Source: Bacteroidales bacterium (GTDB lineage: Bacteria > Bacteroidota > Bacteroidia > Bacteroidales > UBA932). Taken from it: DNA of 32,228 nt. Positions 31,338-32,228 of the stretch are shown piece after piece. The stretch spans positions 1 to 32,228 of the forward strand of contig JAKSKI010000016.1 in NCBI GenBank assembly GCA_024401865.1, read 5' to 3'. Each line of letters starts with the position of its first letter. The first letter of the stretch is position 1. A model generated the notes under the pieces. The model was given only the letters and a program-made list of their open reading frames with translations. It ran no database searches and had not been told where the DNA came from. A program made the position numbers and the translations under genes.

Positions 31338-32057
31338 ATGAAAACACTTTCAAGGAGTATCCTGATACTCGCAACAGTCCTGCTTTGCACGTGCAGCAAA
31401 AATGAATTCCCCGCGCCTGAAGTTTCCGTATTTGAATATGTTTTCACCAATGATTCTGACGGTGCCGTTTCCCGCTCCTCGGATGTATACGGCGGAATGC
31501 GGCGCATAGACATCAGCGAAAACGTTTATTGGGAAAACGGCCTGATATGGGTAAAGGGTGCTGAAGCAGCGAGAAACTATGATGAGTTGATGAAACAGTC
31601 CGTTGTGGAATGCAATGAATGGCTGTCGAGGTTCGGGACGATGGACTATCGGTCTTATTCGCCGACGTGGAATGCGGACTCACAGACAAAAAGCGGAAAT
31701 TCCGTTACAAAAAGCGATTTCCTGCTTTATTTTATGGATGAGTTGGAAAAAAAGGTTCGTAGAATATTGTGGGATCCTGATCCGGATCATCCGTATGATG
31801 TTTCTCTTTTGATTCATCAGGTATTATACGATTGTATATTAGACTATTATGGATCTCCGAATCTTAGTTTATCGCAACTCGTAGCTTTCATCATCAACGC
31901 CAGAATAACGGTCGACCAGAGTCCTTGGCTTGACACTGAGCAGAAAAATCAATTTGATGCACTTTGCAAAGAGTTGCTGACGGACATTTTGGAATTTATG
32001 TTTAATCAAAGAGCCGTCTCAAATATGGAAGAATATTCACAAGATTCTGTTTTCTGA
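31338..32057 (+). CDS. Lipoprotein of unknown function
   Basis: 239 residues from ATG 31338 (MKTLSRSILIL); ATG 31332 two codons earlier lies in the promoter box. The signal ends LLCTCSKNE, a lipobox. I recognise no family. The mature part has an acidic, aromatic N-terminal segment, a TKS-containing repeat near residue 120 (TKSGNSVTKSD), and a helical, hydrophobic C-terminal half. The second half is clearly AT-richer than neighbouring genes, with codons such as TTA and AGA more frequent, which may indicate a recent arrival or relaxed selection. It stands alone between a divergent GNAT gene and a convergent partial gene. Confidence 0.75.
   Translation: MKTLSRSILILATVLLCTCSKNEFPAPEVSVFEYVFTNDSDGAVSRSSDVYGGMRRIDISENVYWENGLIWVKGAEAARNYDELMKQSVVECNEWLSRFGTMDYRSYSPTWNADSQTKSGNSVTKSDFLLYFMDELEKKVRRILWDPDPDHPYDVSLLIHQVLYDCILDYYGSPNLSLSQLVAFIINARITVDQSPWLDTEQKNQFDALCKELLTDILEFMFNQRAVSNMEEYSQDSVF
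31686..31716 (+). repeat. Short direct repeat flanking a palindrome inside the lipoprotein gene
   Basis: ACAAAAAGCG occurs at 31686-31695 and again at 31707-31716, 21 bases apart and in frame, so it encodes a repeated TKS. Between them CGGAAATTCCG (31694-31704) is a perfect palindrome around a central A. Confidence 0.6.
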
Positions 32058-32058
32058 G

Positions 32059-32228
32059 TTAATCTCTGATGACACAGTCGTGCACATACTTTGTGCTCAC
32101 ACCTTTGGAGCCGCGCCCCGAGAGGGCATCTGAGAGGGCAGAAAAGAAGACCGGCCTTTTCCTTGCGCTCGCAGAAACGATGTCCACCTTCATTCCGAGG
32201 ATGAACTCAAGAGCGTCAGAAAGTTCCG
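32059..32228 (-). CDS. C-terminal end of an unknown protein (runs off window)
   Basis: The only long open frame at the right edge reads on the minus strand from 32228 to the TAA at 32061-32059, giving the last 55 residues. They include LSDALEFILGMKVDIVSAS and end VHDCVIRD. The phrase resembles the ILGxKVDIV strand of minimal nucleotidyltransferases, but this is a weak likeness and the following basic tail does not extend it. The stop is one base past the stop of the convergent lipoprotein gene. Reality as a gene is supported by the uninterrupted frame and normal codon use. Confidence 0.5.
   Translation of the reverse strand, partial: ELSDALEFILGMKVDIVSASARKRPVFFSALSDALSGRGSKGVSTKYVHDCVIRD

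Overview
The window looks like chromosomal DNA from a member of Bacteroidota, most likely order Bacteroidales. Four lines of evidence support this. Promoters fit the Bacteroides pattern TTTG-N19/21-TAnnTTTG, and start codons lack Shine-Dalgarno sequences. Many products are typical of the phylum: an OMP_b-brl_3 barrel, HU with the RNIT-type arm, the Lys/Arg-rich 29-residue protein before rng, a PASTA-only protein and a UlaG-like MBL lipoprotein. Genes are tightly packed with ATGA or TTGA stop/start overlaps. No intergenic gap exceeds 175 bases. I found no tRNA, rRNA, IS element, phage gene or CRISPR array.

Layout: (1) 1-386 (-), 5' part of an AAA-type ATPase with an odd P-loop. (2) 428-9909 (+), rplU-rpmA, then serS-ruvC-outer-membrane barrel-LysE exporter-PASTA protein-RluD-like synthase-lnt, nearly every junction touching or overlapping. 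(3) 14439-9869 (-), lon-ung-coaD-thioredoxin-like-ribbon-helix-helix, a fully coupled chain with two TTG starts. (4) 14526-16646 (+), HU-tiny basic protein-rng, closed by a bidirectional terminator. (5) 17222-16650 (-), a DJ-1/PfpI protein, divergent from (6) 17246-20473 (+), a ManA-family protein lacking metal ligands, then yugP-like protease-alr-hslR. (7) 22836-20466 (-), CsgG-family protein plus three small lipoproteins including DUF4810 and DUF799 families. (8) 22893-26194 (+), pncA, an Omp85-type barrel without POTRA domains, and a MATE transporter. (9) 26330-27256 (+), a Tat-exported metallophosphoesterase, convergent with (10) 31199-27292 (-), GNAT-MBL lipoprotein-GH38 mannosidase. (11) 31338-32057 (+), an AT-richer orphan lipoprotein, convergent with the 3' end of an unknown gene at the window edge.

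Most of the window is housekeeping: translation (L21, L27, SerRS, RluD-like, HslR), DNA repair and recombination (RuvC, Ung), proteolysis (Lon), RNA decay (RNase G), coenzyme and wall precursors (CoaD, PncA, Alr), and envelope work (Lnt, barrels, lipoproteins). The least explained parts are the CsgG/DUF4810/DUF799 lipoprotein operon, the ManA-like protein with substituted zinc ligands, the tiny basic protein, the structured leaders before rplU and serS, and a set of promoters placed so close to start codons that the mRNAs should be leaderless or nearly so. Functions are assigned from motifs read by eye; no database search was possible.
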